Positions 1-7,632 of a stretch of DNA of 13,346 nucleotides are shown here, piece by piece. The notes below the pieces were generated by a model. The model made no database searches. It saw only the letters and a list, made by a program, of their open reading frames with translations, and had not been told where the DNA came from. Where the stretch lies: assembly GCA_017646305.1 (NCBI GenBank), contig JAGCMR010000202.1, positions 1 to 13,346 of the forward strand, written 5' to 3'. Origin of the DNA: Spirochaetaceae bacterium (GTDB lineage: Bacteria > Spirochaetota > Spirochaetia > Treponematales > Treponemataceae). The position numbers and the translations under genes were made by a program. Numbering within the stretch: position 1 is the stretch's first letter; every line of letters starts with the position of its first letter.

Positions 1-22
1 AATATAGATAAGGACTGTTATC

Positions 23-1891
23 ATGAAATTTGTCAAAAAAAGAATGTTCGGAGTAGTTTTTGCCCTCTTTATTTTGGCCTGTGCCTTTATTCTTCTTTCT
101 ATTTTAAATTTTTACCGTGAGCTTCAAAACAAGGAAGCCACAATTCAAGAAGAAAGCTTATTAGATCTTTCCCAATTTACTAGCAGCTATATGGACGTTA
201 AGCTGGAGGGATATTTAAGTACTCTCCATGGTCTTTCAGACCTTATTCTTTTAAAAGATATTCCTTGGGAAACTGTTCGTGAACGACTGAATGCCATTGT
301 GTCACGACAGGAATTCCTTCATCTGGGCCTATCTTCCTTGGACGGAAGGGTATGGTCTACTGATGGAGTAACTGAATATATTATCGATATTTCAGGAAGA
401 CCCTACTGGAAGGACTTGCTGGCAGGAAGGGCTGTTATTACTGATGCTCAGGATTCCTTGGTAAGTTCTAAGCAAATCTTTGTGGTGGCAGTTCCCATTA
501 TGAATCGGGAAAACCAGGTGGTGGGAATTGTCCATGGAGCCATTGCTTTAAGTGAGTTTCAAGGCTATGAGGATTCCCGCTTTGAAATGGGAAGCTATCT
601 TGTTTTTGTAGTGGATAATACTGGTTCTTTTATTCTTCGTGATCACAAGCATCCAAATGCATGGAATTATAACACAATTTTTGATGAGCTAGAGGATTCT
701 GGTAAAGAGCAGAAGCCAGAAGCTATTCGTCGCCAGTTGGCAGAAAACTTGACGGTACAAACAGAGGCCATTATTGCTGGTAAGGAATATATGTTGTGCT
801 TCTGTCCGCTTTCTATGAATAACTGGTATACGGTAGTGCTTGTGTCCAAGGATGAAATTAATCAGCATATTGCAGTATTGCTCGATGACAATATCAATAT
901 GCTTTTGATTCGAGTTATTATTCCCTTGGTGCTTCTCTGTCTGATTTTCTTTTTCTTCATTCGCAAAAAGATGAAGATGGAGATGAACAAGGAATACCAG
1001 CTACGGGAAAAGCTTTTTTCTGATATTGAAGGTTTTATTCAAGCTGATTTAAGCGAGGATAAGGTGGTATATTGTTCCCAATCTTTGGGATTGCCTGAGT
1101 GTACTATACCTTTTTCCCACCTTATGGAAGTCTATATTCATGATTCAGTGGATGAGGATTATCAAGAACGTCTAACTCGTATTGTTGATGTGGACAATCT
1201 TCTGGGGCTTTATACCCAAGGTATTGCTCGTATTTCTCAGGAATATAAGGCCAAGGATAAAAGTGGAAAAATCCGCTGGTTCCAGTGCGATATTCACATG
1301 GAGGTTGGTGATACAGCCAAGCGAATTGTAGTATACTTCATCCTTCGAAATATTGATGAGAAAAAGCAGATGGAGGTGGCGCTCAAAACAAAGGCCGAGC
1401 GAGATAGTCTTACTGGCTTGTACAATCGTAGTACTGCCACAGATATTATCAACGTGTTCCTCCATTTGAATACTCATGCCACAGCAGGAAATCATGCCTT
1501 TGTAATCTTGGATCTTGATAATTTTAAGGTTTTGAACGATACCTTACTCCACAAGACAGGAGATAAGGCTCTACAGGATGTAGCCTCTATTCTAACAAAT
1601 TTCTTCCGCCGAGAGGATGTGGTGTGTCGTCTTGGTGGAGATGAATTTGTGGTTTTCCTAAAAAATATCAGCTATGATGTGCTTGAGCCAAAACTTCAGC
1701 ATCTCATGGAGAACTTACGGTTAACCTATTCCCAGGATGATAAGTCGGTAACAATTTCTGCTTCTGCTGGAGTGGCAATAGCTCCTGTTAATGGTGCTAC
1801 CTTTAAGGAATTGTATACTGCCGCAGATAAGGCCTTGTATCAGGCAAAGCATGCTGGTAAATCCTGCTTCCGTCGAGCTGCAAATCCATAA
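23..1891 (+). CDS. Membrane diguanylate cyclase, dCache-PAS-GGDEF
   Basis: Predicted to make cyclic di-GMP from two GTP at the inner membrane in response to an extracytoplasmic signal. A first membrane helix spans about residues 9-31. A periplasmic dCache_1-like sensor follows (about 35-290; typical stretch with R126-P-Y-W129, then the ITDAQDS and VVAVPI strands). A second helix (about 294-314) ends in basic RKKMK. A divergent PAS-like segment (about 330-450, ending in a PAC-like VVYFILRNIDEKKQ) precedes the GGDEF domain (about 460-620), which contains DSLTGLYNR, intact GGDEF at 538-542 and ADKALYQAK near the end. An inhibitory I-site RRED lies at 529-532, exactly five residues before GGDEF, so product feedback is likely. 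AAGGA eight bases upstream supports the start. No HAMP domain is seen. The ligand is unknown: the sensor has R-P-Y-W rather than the R-x-W-Y of amino-acid-binding dCache. Catalytic assignment is strong; physiological role is inference. Confidence 0.93.
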   Translation: MKFVKKRMFGVVFALFILACAFILLSILNFYRELQNKEATIQEESLLDLSQFTSSYMDVKLEGYLSTLHGLSDLILLKDIPWETVRERLNAIVSRQEFLHLGLSSLDGRVWSTDGVTEYIIDISGRPYWKDLLAGRAVITDAQDSLVSSKQIFVVAVPIMNRENQVVGIVHGAIALSEFQGYEDSRFEMGSYLVFVVDNTGSFILRDHKHPNAWNYNTIFDELEDSGKEQKPEAIRRQLAENLTVQTEAIIAGKEYMLCFCPLSMNNWYTVVLVSKDEINQHIAVLLDDNINMLLIRVIIPLVLLCLIFFFFIRKKMKMEMNKEYQLREKLFSDIEGFIQADLSEDKVVYCSQSLGLPECTIPFSHLMEVYIHDSVDEDYQERLTRIVDVDNLLGLYTQGIARISQEYKAKDKSGKIRWFQCDIHMEVGDTAKRIVVYFILRNIDEKKQMEVALKTKAERDSLTGLYNRSTATDIINVFLHLNTHATAGNHAFVILDLDNFKVLNDTLLHKTGDKALQDVASILTNFFRREDVVCRLGGDEFVVFLKNISYDVLEPKLQHLMENLRLTYSQDDKSVTISASAGVAIAPVNGATFKELYTAADKALYQAKHAGKSCFRRAANP

Positions 1892-2032
1892 CAATTAAAT
1901 TTTTTATATAAAGCCCCTTGAAAGTCTCCGAAAATCAGGACAGAGAACAAAGAATAATGGTAAAAACCTGTTTCTTGGGGAAAACCTATTTGTTATTGAT
2001 ATGTAGTATACAAATTTTTTATTGGAGGAATT

Positions 2033-3046
2033 ATGAAGAGATTTCTTTGTATAGCCGCTATGGTGTTGTCTCTTTCTTGTGCATTTTCTATAGATTTTAT
2101 TGTCGGTGGGGATTATGCCTTTCGGCTGACAAATCCTGAGTTATTGTCTAGTGCAGGTTCTGTAGCTGGTGGTGGTTTTTATACCTCTGGTCCTAGCTCC
2201 ATAGTGAATAATCCCGCTTTGACTGCCAATGACCAAAGAGTTATGCTGAATTTAGGCTATACTGCACTTTTTAGCTCGGAATATAATGAAGGCTTTGGTT
2301 CTGGAGCTCAAATTGCCCTGTTGATTCCCAGTCGCTGGGGAGTATTTACAGGTATTCTTGATGGGATTTTCTGTGATGTAGGCAAGCTTAAATACGGCAA
2401 TTTATTGAATCTGCGGGGCGGTTTTTCTAAGGATATTACGGAGCGATTGTACGCTGGCTTTAGTATAAGTGCTGGTACTCGCTGGGCAGAGGGTACTGAC
2501 TGGCATCTTGCCCTTGACTTGGGCTTGGTCTATCACTGGGGAAATTGGCATTTCTTGAAGGATTTTCGTCTTGCAGCAGCTATTACTAATTTAGGAATCC
2601 CCTATGATATCGGTATGCCTAATATTGCAACTCCTAAGGTAGGAATTGCAGGTACTCTATTTTCCGTTGCTAATGACAATGTGGCAGCAGGATTTTCTGC
2701 AGACCTGTCCGTTCCTATGTTTATGAATATTGTATTTGATGCGGGACTTCAGCTCCGTATTGCCAAGGTTATTACTATAAAGAGTGGTTGGCAGTTTAAT
2801 GCACGTGATACGGTTGACAAAAATTATAACTTGCTACCTGTCATTGGTTTGACGGTGCGATTTGGCATTAATACAAAGGAAAACCAGTTTATGCTTGAAA
2901 AGGGCTGGCAGCAAAGTGAAGTAACCGTCAGTGGTGCTTGGCAAAGGCTTTATCAGGATGTAACTGCTATTTCTGCTGGTGCTGCTATTAATTTAGGTTT
3001 ACGAGACACAGATGCTCCAAAAATTCAGTTATGGGGTGAGGAGTAA
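2033..3046 (+). CDS. Outer-membrane beta-barrel, PorV/UPF0164-like
   Basis: A 337-residue exported protein, probably an outer-membrane barrel. The N-terminus is a signal peptide with likely cleavage after Ala-Phe-Ser (about residue 19). The mature start (near 35-65) has a Gly-rich stretch followed by SIVNNPAL, resembling the NPA signature at the front of FadL/PorV and treponemal UPF0164 proteins. The rest alternates aromatic/hydrophobic strands with polar turns, as expected for transmembrane beta strands, and has no hydrophobic helix after the signal. GGAGG four bases before ATG supports the start. The next gene begins 10 bases after its stop with its ribosome site in between, so the two are surely cotranscribed. 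The partner is a large modular protein with SPNGDG motifs, which suggests this barrel may help export, anchor or display it (inference). A Cys in the signal (LSLSC) fits a spirochaetal lipobox poorly. The family label is tentative; the exported barrel nature is more certain. Confidence 0.7.
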   Translation: MKRFLCIAAMVLSLSCAFSIDFIVGGDYAFRLTNPELLSSAGSVAGGGFYTSGPSSIVNNPALTANDQRVMLNLGYTALFSSEYNEGFGSGAQIALLIPSRWGVFTGILDGIFCDVGKLKYGNLLNLRGGFSKDITERLYAGFSISAGTRWAEGTDWHLALDLGLVYHWGNWHFLKDFRLAAAITNLGIPYDIGMPNIATPKVGIAGTLFSVANDNVAAGFSADLSVPMFMNIVFDAGLQLRIAKVITIKSGWQFNARDTVDKNYNLLPVIGLTVRFGINTKENQFMLEKGWQQSEVTVSGAWQRLYQDVTAISAGAAINLGLRDTDAPKIQLWGEE

Positions 3047-3051
3047 AGGAG
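3046..3051 (+). promoter_or_regulatory. RBS fixing start of large modular protein
   Basis: AAGGAG overlaps the last base of the upstream stop codon (TAA 3044-3046). It lies 5 bases from the ATG at 3057 but only 2 bases from the ATG at 3054, so 3057 is preferred. The open frame extends back to an ATG at 3012, but that one lies inside the preceding gene, has no ribosome site, and would bury the signal peptide behind 15 extra residues. Confidence 0.7.
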
Positions 3052-3056
3052 AGATG

Positions 3057-6000
3057 ATGAAGGGAAATCGTAGTTTTGTATTTTTTCTTTGCGTGGTTTT
3101 AGGAATGAGTTTTCCTGTCTTTTCCCAGAAAGGTAGGATTTATATCTCTCCCAATAGTGACGGTGTTCAGGATCAGCTAGAGGTTCCTATGTCTATCACC
3201 GATAAACGCTACATCAAGGAATGGCAGTTTATCGTTGAAAACCAGTCCAACGATATTGTTCGTAGAATCGGCAATAAAATAAGTCATCCTGAAAAAACAA
3301 CGGTTAAGAACTTTTTTAGCAGGCTCTTTTCTGAAAAGAAGGGAGTTGATGTTCCAGGCTCTGTAATTTGGGATGGTTCGTTGGATTCTGGAGAAATTGC
3401 TCCTGATGGAATCTATTTTTACTACATTACTGCCACTGATGACAATGGAAATGTAAGTACTACAAAAAAATATGAAGTAGTGGTGGATAATACGCCTCCA
3501 GTTGTTAATCTTGCCCAGCCTATTTCCGATGATGACAAGATTTTTGGTGAAGGTCGCAAGCTGGAATTTAATGTGGAGCAATTTGGTTCACAGGAGGAGG
3601 TATGGACAGGAAGCTTCTTAGATACTGCTGGAGCTGCGGTGCGTACTCTTACTTGGAAGGCCAATGGTCCAGAATCATTTTCTTGGGATGGTCGTGACGA
3701 TGATGGAGCTCCTGTCACTGATGGCGTGTATATCTACAACATTACTGCTACAGACTTGGCAGGAAATACAGCCCCTCTAACCCAAATTACCAATATCATT
3801 TATTCTGCTGAAAAACCCAGTACAAATATTCTTATTAATGGGAGTCGTTATTTTTCTCCTAATGGGGATACGATTCAGGATACCATGCTGTTTGACGTTA
3901 CCATTCCTGTTGGCAGTGGTAAAAATGGTGCTAGTGGAAATCGTCTTGTTCATTGGAAGATTGATATTGCCAGTACCACAGGTTCTGTTGTAAGAACCTT
4001 TTCTGGAGAGGATAATCCTCCTGTAGTGCTTCTCTTTGATGGAACTGATGGCAATGGCAAGGTTTTAGCAGACGGTTCTTATCAAGCAATTGTTTCTGCA
4101 GGCTATTCTAATGGCTATGAGACACCTATCCTACGTTCTCCCTTTTTTGTTGTAGATACAGAGGCTCCCTCTGCAGCAGTTCGTTCTGATTCAACTATTT
4201 TCTCCCCTGATGGCGATGGTCGTCTTGATACCTTGAAGATTTATCAAGAGGCTTCTCTAGAAAAGGAATGGAAGGGTGAGATTGTAGATGAGACAGGAAG
4301 GGTAGTGCGAAGCTATTCCTTTGGAGGACACCCCTCAGAATCCTTCTTGTGGGAGGGCTTGGATAGTCAGGGACGCCTTTGTAATGATGGTAACTATACC
4401 TATCGTCTTTCATCCACTGACCAGGCTGGAAATAAGGGGCAGACTATTTCTCAAGCCTTTGAATTAAATACTGGAACCACAGAGGTTATTCTCACCGTAC
4501 AACCCTCCGACTTCTCTCCTAATGGGGATGGAGTGCAGGATGCTGTTGTTTTGACTCCAGTAATCAAATCTGATAGTGGCATCGCCTCCTATGAGCTTCA
4601 AATTAAGGATGCTACAGGTGTTACCGTAAAAACCTTTGCGGGAACAGGTTCCCTGCCTTCTCGGATTTCTTGGAATGGCTTGGCAGACAACGGTGAACGC
4701 TGTGAGGATGGTGCCTATTCTGCTGTTTTAGAAACCATATCTAAAAATGGTAGCATGGCAAAGATTCTTTCTCAGCCCTTTACCATGGATACCCTTGCCC
4801 CAGAGATAACAGTGTCTACTCCTTATCTTTTGTTTTCTCCAGACGGAGATGGAAACAAAGATATTGTTGATTTCACTGCAGAATCTAGTTCAGAGGAAAA
4901 GTGGGTTGGTCGCATTGAAAGTGACAAGGGAGCCTTGGTGCAAGAACTTGTGTGGGAAGGACAGGTTCAAAGCTTCCAATGGGATGGTACAAACGATTCT
5001 GGTAACTTTGTATCAGACGGCAGCTACAGGCTGACTATTTCATCCCAAGATGCAGCGGGAAATAAGGCTGTAGCTTCTATTACTGGATTACAGGTAGATA
5101 CTCGCCAAGGAAAAATTTATCTCACTGCTGACCAAAGTACCCTCTCTCCCAATGGAGATGGCTTTAAGGATCAACAGAAGTTTACTATTCGTCTTACTTT
5201 AACAGAGGGAATCGATTCTTGGCACTTTGACATTAAAAATGCTGCTGGGGCTGTAGTTCGTTCCTGGAATCAGGATGACTACAAGGATGTTCCTTCTACC
5301 ATTGTGTGGGATGGATTATCTGCTGCAGCTATTCCTGTGGAAGGTAGTTTAACAGGAAATATTACTGTCAACTATGCAAAGGGTACTGTGCTGACTGCTA
5401 CAACTTCTCCCTTTGTTAGCTCTGTTACACCGCCTCAGCTATCTGTTCGCACTGCACCAGAGTACTTTAGTCCAGACAATGACGGTGTTGATGACGACTT
5501 GTATATTGCATTAGGAGCTGTATCTGCAGTACCCTTTAAGAGCTGGTCCTTCCAGGTATATGATCCTGAAAATGGCAAGGTATTCTGGTCTCGCACAGGT
5601 TCTGGCACTGTCACTGAACGGCTTGTATGGGATGGACGAGGAAATAACGGTGAGTTGGTTCAGTCTGCCACTGATTATCCCTTTGTGTTCTCTGTTTCTG
5701 ATGAGTTAGGAATGTCCTCTGAGGTAGCAGGAATTATTTCTGTGGATGTTCTTGTCTTAAAAATAGGTGATGTGCTTAAAATGCAGGTTCCTTCCATCAT
5801 ATTCCGTAGTGATAAAGCTGACTTTGTTGGCAAGGATGAGGATCCTCAAAAGGGCTTGGAGCAGTCTGTTATTGATAATAATATACGAGTTCTGAAGCGT
5901 ATTGCTGAAATCTTGAACAAGTTTAAAGATTACACTGTTCGTATTGAAGGCCACGCCAACAATGTAACTGGTACCGAGGCAGAGGAAACATCTACTGCTA

Positions 6001-6191
6001 ATGGAAATATTCCCTTAGTTCCCCTGTCAGAGGCTCGTGCAGAGACGGTACGGAGGATGCTGGTGGAATTTGGTGTATCATCCCATCGTTTGTCTACAGT
6101 GGGAATGGGAGGACGTAATCCCGTTGTGCCCCAGGGTGATAGAGACAACTGGTGGAAAAACCGTAGAGTTGAATTTATTTTGAATAAATAA
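3057..6191 (+). CDS. Exported FlgD-Ig repeat protein with C-terminal OmpA-like domain
   Basis: A 1044-residue envelope protein. A signal peptide (1 to about 23, ending VFSQ) is followed by eight FlgD-Ig-like modules. Each has a G-x-V-V-R strand, a WDG-type turn and a DGxYxYxIT strand. Seven modules begin with an Asp-rich loop of the SPNGDGxxD type, at residues 31, 267, 383, 487, 594, 697 and 805; these loops resemble calcium-binding turns and the SPNGDG signature of gliding-motility-associated C-terminal domains. An OmpA-like peptidoglycan-binding domain occupies about 920-1044, with GHANN at 965-969, LSEARAETV and terminal NRRVEF (1035-1040). The protein probably spans from the cell wall or outer-membrane inner face into the envelope or surface as a rod of beta-sandwiches. 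It is the second gene of an operon with the preceding barrel and is followed by a strong terminator. The canonical GHTD Asp of the OmpA site is Asn here. The biological function is unknown; the architecture is well supported. Confidence 0.85.
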   Translation: MKGNRSFVFFLCVVLGMSFPVFSQKGRIYISPNSDGVQDQLEVPMSITDKRYIKEWQFIVENQSNDIVRRIGNKISHPEKTTVKNFFSRLFSEKKGVDVPGSVIWDGSLDSGEIAPDGIYFYYITATDDNGNVSTTKKYEVVVDNTPPVVNLAQPISDDDKIFGEGRKLEFNVEQFGSQEEVWTGSFLDTAGAAVRTLTWKANGPESFSWDGRDDDGAPVTDGVYIYNITATDLAGNTAPLTQITNIIYSAEKPSTNILINGSRYFSPNGDTIQDTMLFDVTIPVGSGKNGASGNRLVHWKIDIASTTGSVVRTFSGEDNPPVVLLFDGTDGNGKVLADGSYQAIVSAGYSNGYETPILRSPFFVVDTEAPSAAVRSDSTIFSPDGDGRLDTLKIYQEASLEKEWKGEIVDETGRVVRSYSFGGHPSESFLWEGLDSQGRLCNDGNYTYRLSSTDQAGNKGQTISQAFELNTGTTEVILTVQPSDFSPNGDGVQDAVVLTPVIKSDSGIASYELQIKDATGVTVKTFAGTGSLPSRISWNGLADNGERCEDGAYSAVLETISKNGSMAKILSQPFTMDTLAPEITVSTPYLLFSPDGDGNKDIVDFTAESSSEEKWVGRIESDKGALVQELVWEGQVQSFQWDGTNDSGNFVSDGSYRLTISSQDAAGNKAVASITGLQVDTRQGKIYLTADQSTLSPNGDGFKDQQKFTIRLTLTEGIDSWHFDIKNAAGAVVRSWNQDDYKDVPSTIVWDGLSAAAIPVEGSLTGNITVNYAKGTVLTATTSPFVSSVTPPQLSVRTAPEYFSPDNDGVDDDLYIALGAVSAVPFKSWSFQVYDPENGKVFWSRTGSGTVTERLVWDGRGNNGELVQSATDYPFVFSVSDELGMSSEVAGIISVDVLVLKIGDVLKMQVPSIIFRSDKADFVGKDEDPQKGLEQSVIDNNIRVLKRIAEILNKFKDYTVRIEGHANNVTGTEAEETSTANGNIPLVPLSEARAETVRRMLVEFGVSSHRLSTVGMGGRNPVVPQGDRDNWWKNRRVEFILNK
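3147..5760 (+). repeat. Eight tandem FlgD-Ig-like protein modules
   Basis: This is a protein-level repeat with modules of about 103-118 residues. WDG-type turns occur in all eight: IWDG, SWDG, LFDG, LWEG, SWNG, QWDG, VWDG, VWDG. Asp-rich SP(N/D)xD motifs start every module except the second. The modules alternate in type: 2, 4 and 6 end in TDxAGN/QDAAGN, while 3, 5 and 7 end in a SxNG or NYAKG turn followed by a SPF strand, so the basic repeated unit appears to be a pair. The DNA itself has diverged, so this is old duplication. Confidence 0.8.
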
Positions 6192-6200
6192 TCTAAGGTA

Positions 6201-6272
6201 GGGGAGAAGAAGGATGGAATATCAATTATGAATTTTGATATATCCTTCCTCAAGGCTTCTCCCCTTTTTTTT
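6201..6272 (+). terminator. Intrinsic terminator after the envelope operon
   Basis: GGGGAGAAG (6201-6209) pairs with CTTCTCCCC (6256-6264), followed directly by eight T (6265-6272). Inner segments add a second helix (ATATCAA with TTGATAT), giving a long, interrupted hairpin. It starts 10 bases after the stop of the large modular protein. Confidence 0.85.
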
Positions 6273-6284
6273 CTTTTCAGAAAA

Positions 6285-6293
6285 TGCTATACT
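6285..6293 (+). promoter_or_regulatory. Extended -10 promoter for the EAL-aroA operon
   Basis: TGCTATACT is a good extended -10 element (TGn followed by TATACT) 65 bases before the EAL start codon. The -35 position at 17-bp spacing falls in the T-tract of the preceding terminator (6265-6270) and is not a good hexamer, so the TG extension would carry recognition. Start of transcription would be near 6300. Sequence-based prediction only. Confidence 0.5.
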
Positions 6294-6358
6294 AAAGGGT
6301 AGTCATACTAGTGGAGAGTTTTAAAAATTATAGAGAAAAGGGCAGGTAAGGCTTTTAT

Positions 6359-7630
6359 ATGAAGTCTACAAGTGTATCAACAGAATACAGCAAAATTGAA
6401 AGTATTCTGGAAGACATTGAAATAACTCCATTTTTCCAGCCCATTATTTGCATTAAGACAGGAAAGGTTTTTGCTTATGAGGCCTTGGTGCGTGGACGTG
6501 ATAAGGAAAGTGGAGCCTTAGTTTCGCCAGCAGAATTATTTGCTTTTACAGACTCTCTCCAGCTGACACGAGAATTTGATCAGCTTTGTCAGCAGTTAGC
6601 CTTACAAACATTCAAAAAATACGAAAGAGATTCCCTTTTATTCATGAATATTCATACAAACTGTATCATGCAGGGAACTACTGATAATCTTTTATTACCT
6701 AATTTAACGGAGCAGTTGGGCTTTAATCCCAATGTTATTGGATTGGAATTCATTGAGTCAGAGGCTCGATCTGCCCAGGAATTAATTGGCTTTGTTCGTC
6801 AGCAACGAGACAGTGGTTTTCTCATTGTGGTGGATGATTTTGGGAGCGAGCATTCTAATATTGAGCGGCTGATTTTGATTCATCCCGATATTATCAAGAT
6901 TGACAGAAGTATCATCCATGGAATCGATACAGATACCTACCGTCAGTCAATTTTAAAGTCCATTGTAAGCTTGTCAGAAATGACTGGTGCCGTTTGTCTT
7001 GCAGAAGGTGTAGAAACAAATGAAGAGCTGTTTACCTGTGCTCTTTTAGGAGTAAATCTCTTACAGGGCTTTGCTATTGCCCGCCCTGCTGCAGACCTGG
7101 CTGCTTTGGAGAAAGAAGCTTTAACGAATATTGCATATTTCCAGAAGGAGCTACGAAAACGTGCTGTGGCTTATTTGCGGGAGACGCGCTACCACACTGG
7201 TGATGTAAATACTATTGCTGATTGGCTTATTCGGCAAATTGATATAGACAAGGATGATATCGATTCAATTGAGGCAGTGCTTCAGGAATTCCTTATTGTT
7301 AATTCTAAAATCGAATTAATTTTTATTCTGGACGAGGAAGGTATTCAAGTTTCAAATATGATTTGTGCTCCTCACATGGAAAAAAAACCTTATTCCTATA
7401 TTTTTCACCTGCAGGAAAAGGGCTGTAACCACAGTCTCCGTCCTTATTTTACCTGCTTTGATGCCTTTAAGATAGATCGTTTTCTTACTGACAAGCACCT
7501 GTCCTCTGGTTCTGGAAACCTATGTCGCACTTTGGCTGTGCGGTTGCGAGGAGAGAAAAAATCCTATATTCTGTGCATAGATTTTCTTGAGGAAGAAATA
7601 AAAACTCCATTTTACTCTATTGAGGAATAA
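6359..7630 (+). CDS. Cyclic di-GMP phosphodiesterase, EAL with YkuI_C-like domain
   Basis: Predicted to hydrolyse cyclic di-GMP to pGpG in the cytoplasm; there is no signal peptide or membrane helix. The EAL domain fills about residues 15-250. The metal and catalytic positions are all present: E41 (EAL), N97 (MNIHTN), E133 (LEFIES), D159-D160 (DDFG), K180 (KID), E216/E219 (AEGVET) and Q236 (LQGF). Loop 6 is DFGSEHSN instead of the common DFGTGYSS, which may affect dimerisation or activity. After a linker, about residues 310-420 contain LDEEG (324-328) and RPYF (361-364). This pattern resembles the Cache/PAS-like C-terminal domain of Bacillus YkuI, so a cytosolic ligand or regulatory sensor is likely. 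The ribosome site is weak (AAGG seven bases before ATG). It is the first gene of an operon with aroA. It may oppose the diguanylate cyclase at the start of the window. Enzyme class is strong; the C-terminal domain name is tentative. Confidence 0.92.
   Translation: MKSTSVSTEYSKIESILEDIEITPFFQPIICIKTGKVFAYEALVRGRDKESGALVSPAELFAFTDSLQLTREFDQLCQQLALQTFKKYERDSLLFMNIHTNCIMQGTTDNLLLPNLTEQLGFNPNVIGLEFIESEARSAQELIGFVRQQRDSGFLIVVDDFGSEHSNIERLILIHPDIIKIDRSIIHGIDTDTYRQSILKSIVSLSEMTGAVCLAEGVETNEELFTCALLGVNLLQGFAIARPAADLAALEKEALTNIAYFQKELRKRAVAYLRETRYHTGDVNTIADWLIRQIDIDKDDIDSIEAVLQEFLIVNSKIELIFILDEEGIQVSNMICAPHMEKKPYSYIFHLQEKGCNHSLRPYFTCFDAFKIDRFLTDKHLSSGSGNLCRTLAVRLRGEKKSYILCIDFLEEEIKTPFYSIEE
7621..7627 (+). 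promoter_or_regulatory. aroA RBS inside the end of the EAL gene
   Basis: TGAGGAA forms the ribosome site of aroA while encoding the last residues (Glu-Glu) of the EAL protein. The stop TAA (7628-7630) and the aroA ATG (7633) are two bases apart, an arrangement typical of translational coupling. Confidence 0.75.
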
Positions 7631-7632
7631 TT

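Noticed and set aside
1892..2032. Possible terminator, riboswitch or promoter in the gap before the barrel gene (CCCCTTGAAA at 1914 against TTTCTTGGGG at 1971; TAGTAT at 2004).
   Set aside because: The arms match at only 8 of 10 positions over a 47-base loop with no T-tract; nothing matches a cyclic di-GMP riboswitch core; the -10-like hexamer has no -35 at suitable spacing. The upstream cyclase gene may simply read through.
2078..2090. Lipoprotein signal (LSLSC) in the barrel protein.
   Set aside because: The residue at -3 is Ser and a good signal peptidase I site (AFS) follows. Barrel proteins of this type are not normally lipidated.
3012..3056. Earlier ATG start (3012) for the large modular protein.
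   Set aside because: It overlaps the preceding gene by 35 bases, lacks a ribosome site and puts 15 polar residues before a good signal peptide. The ATG at 3057 fits the AAGGAG spacing.
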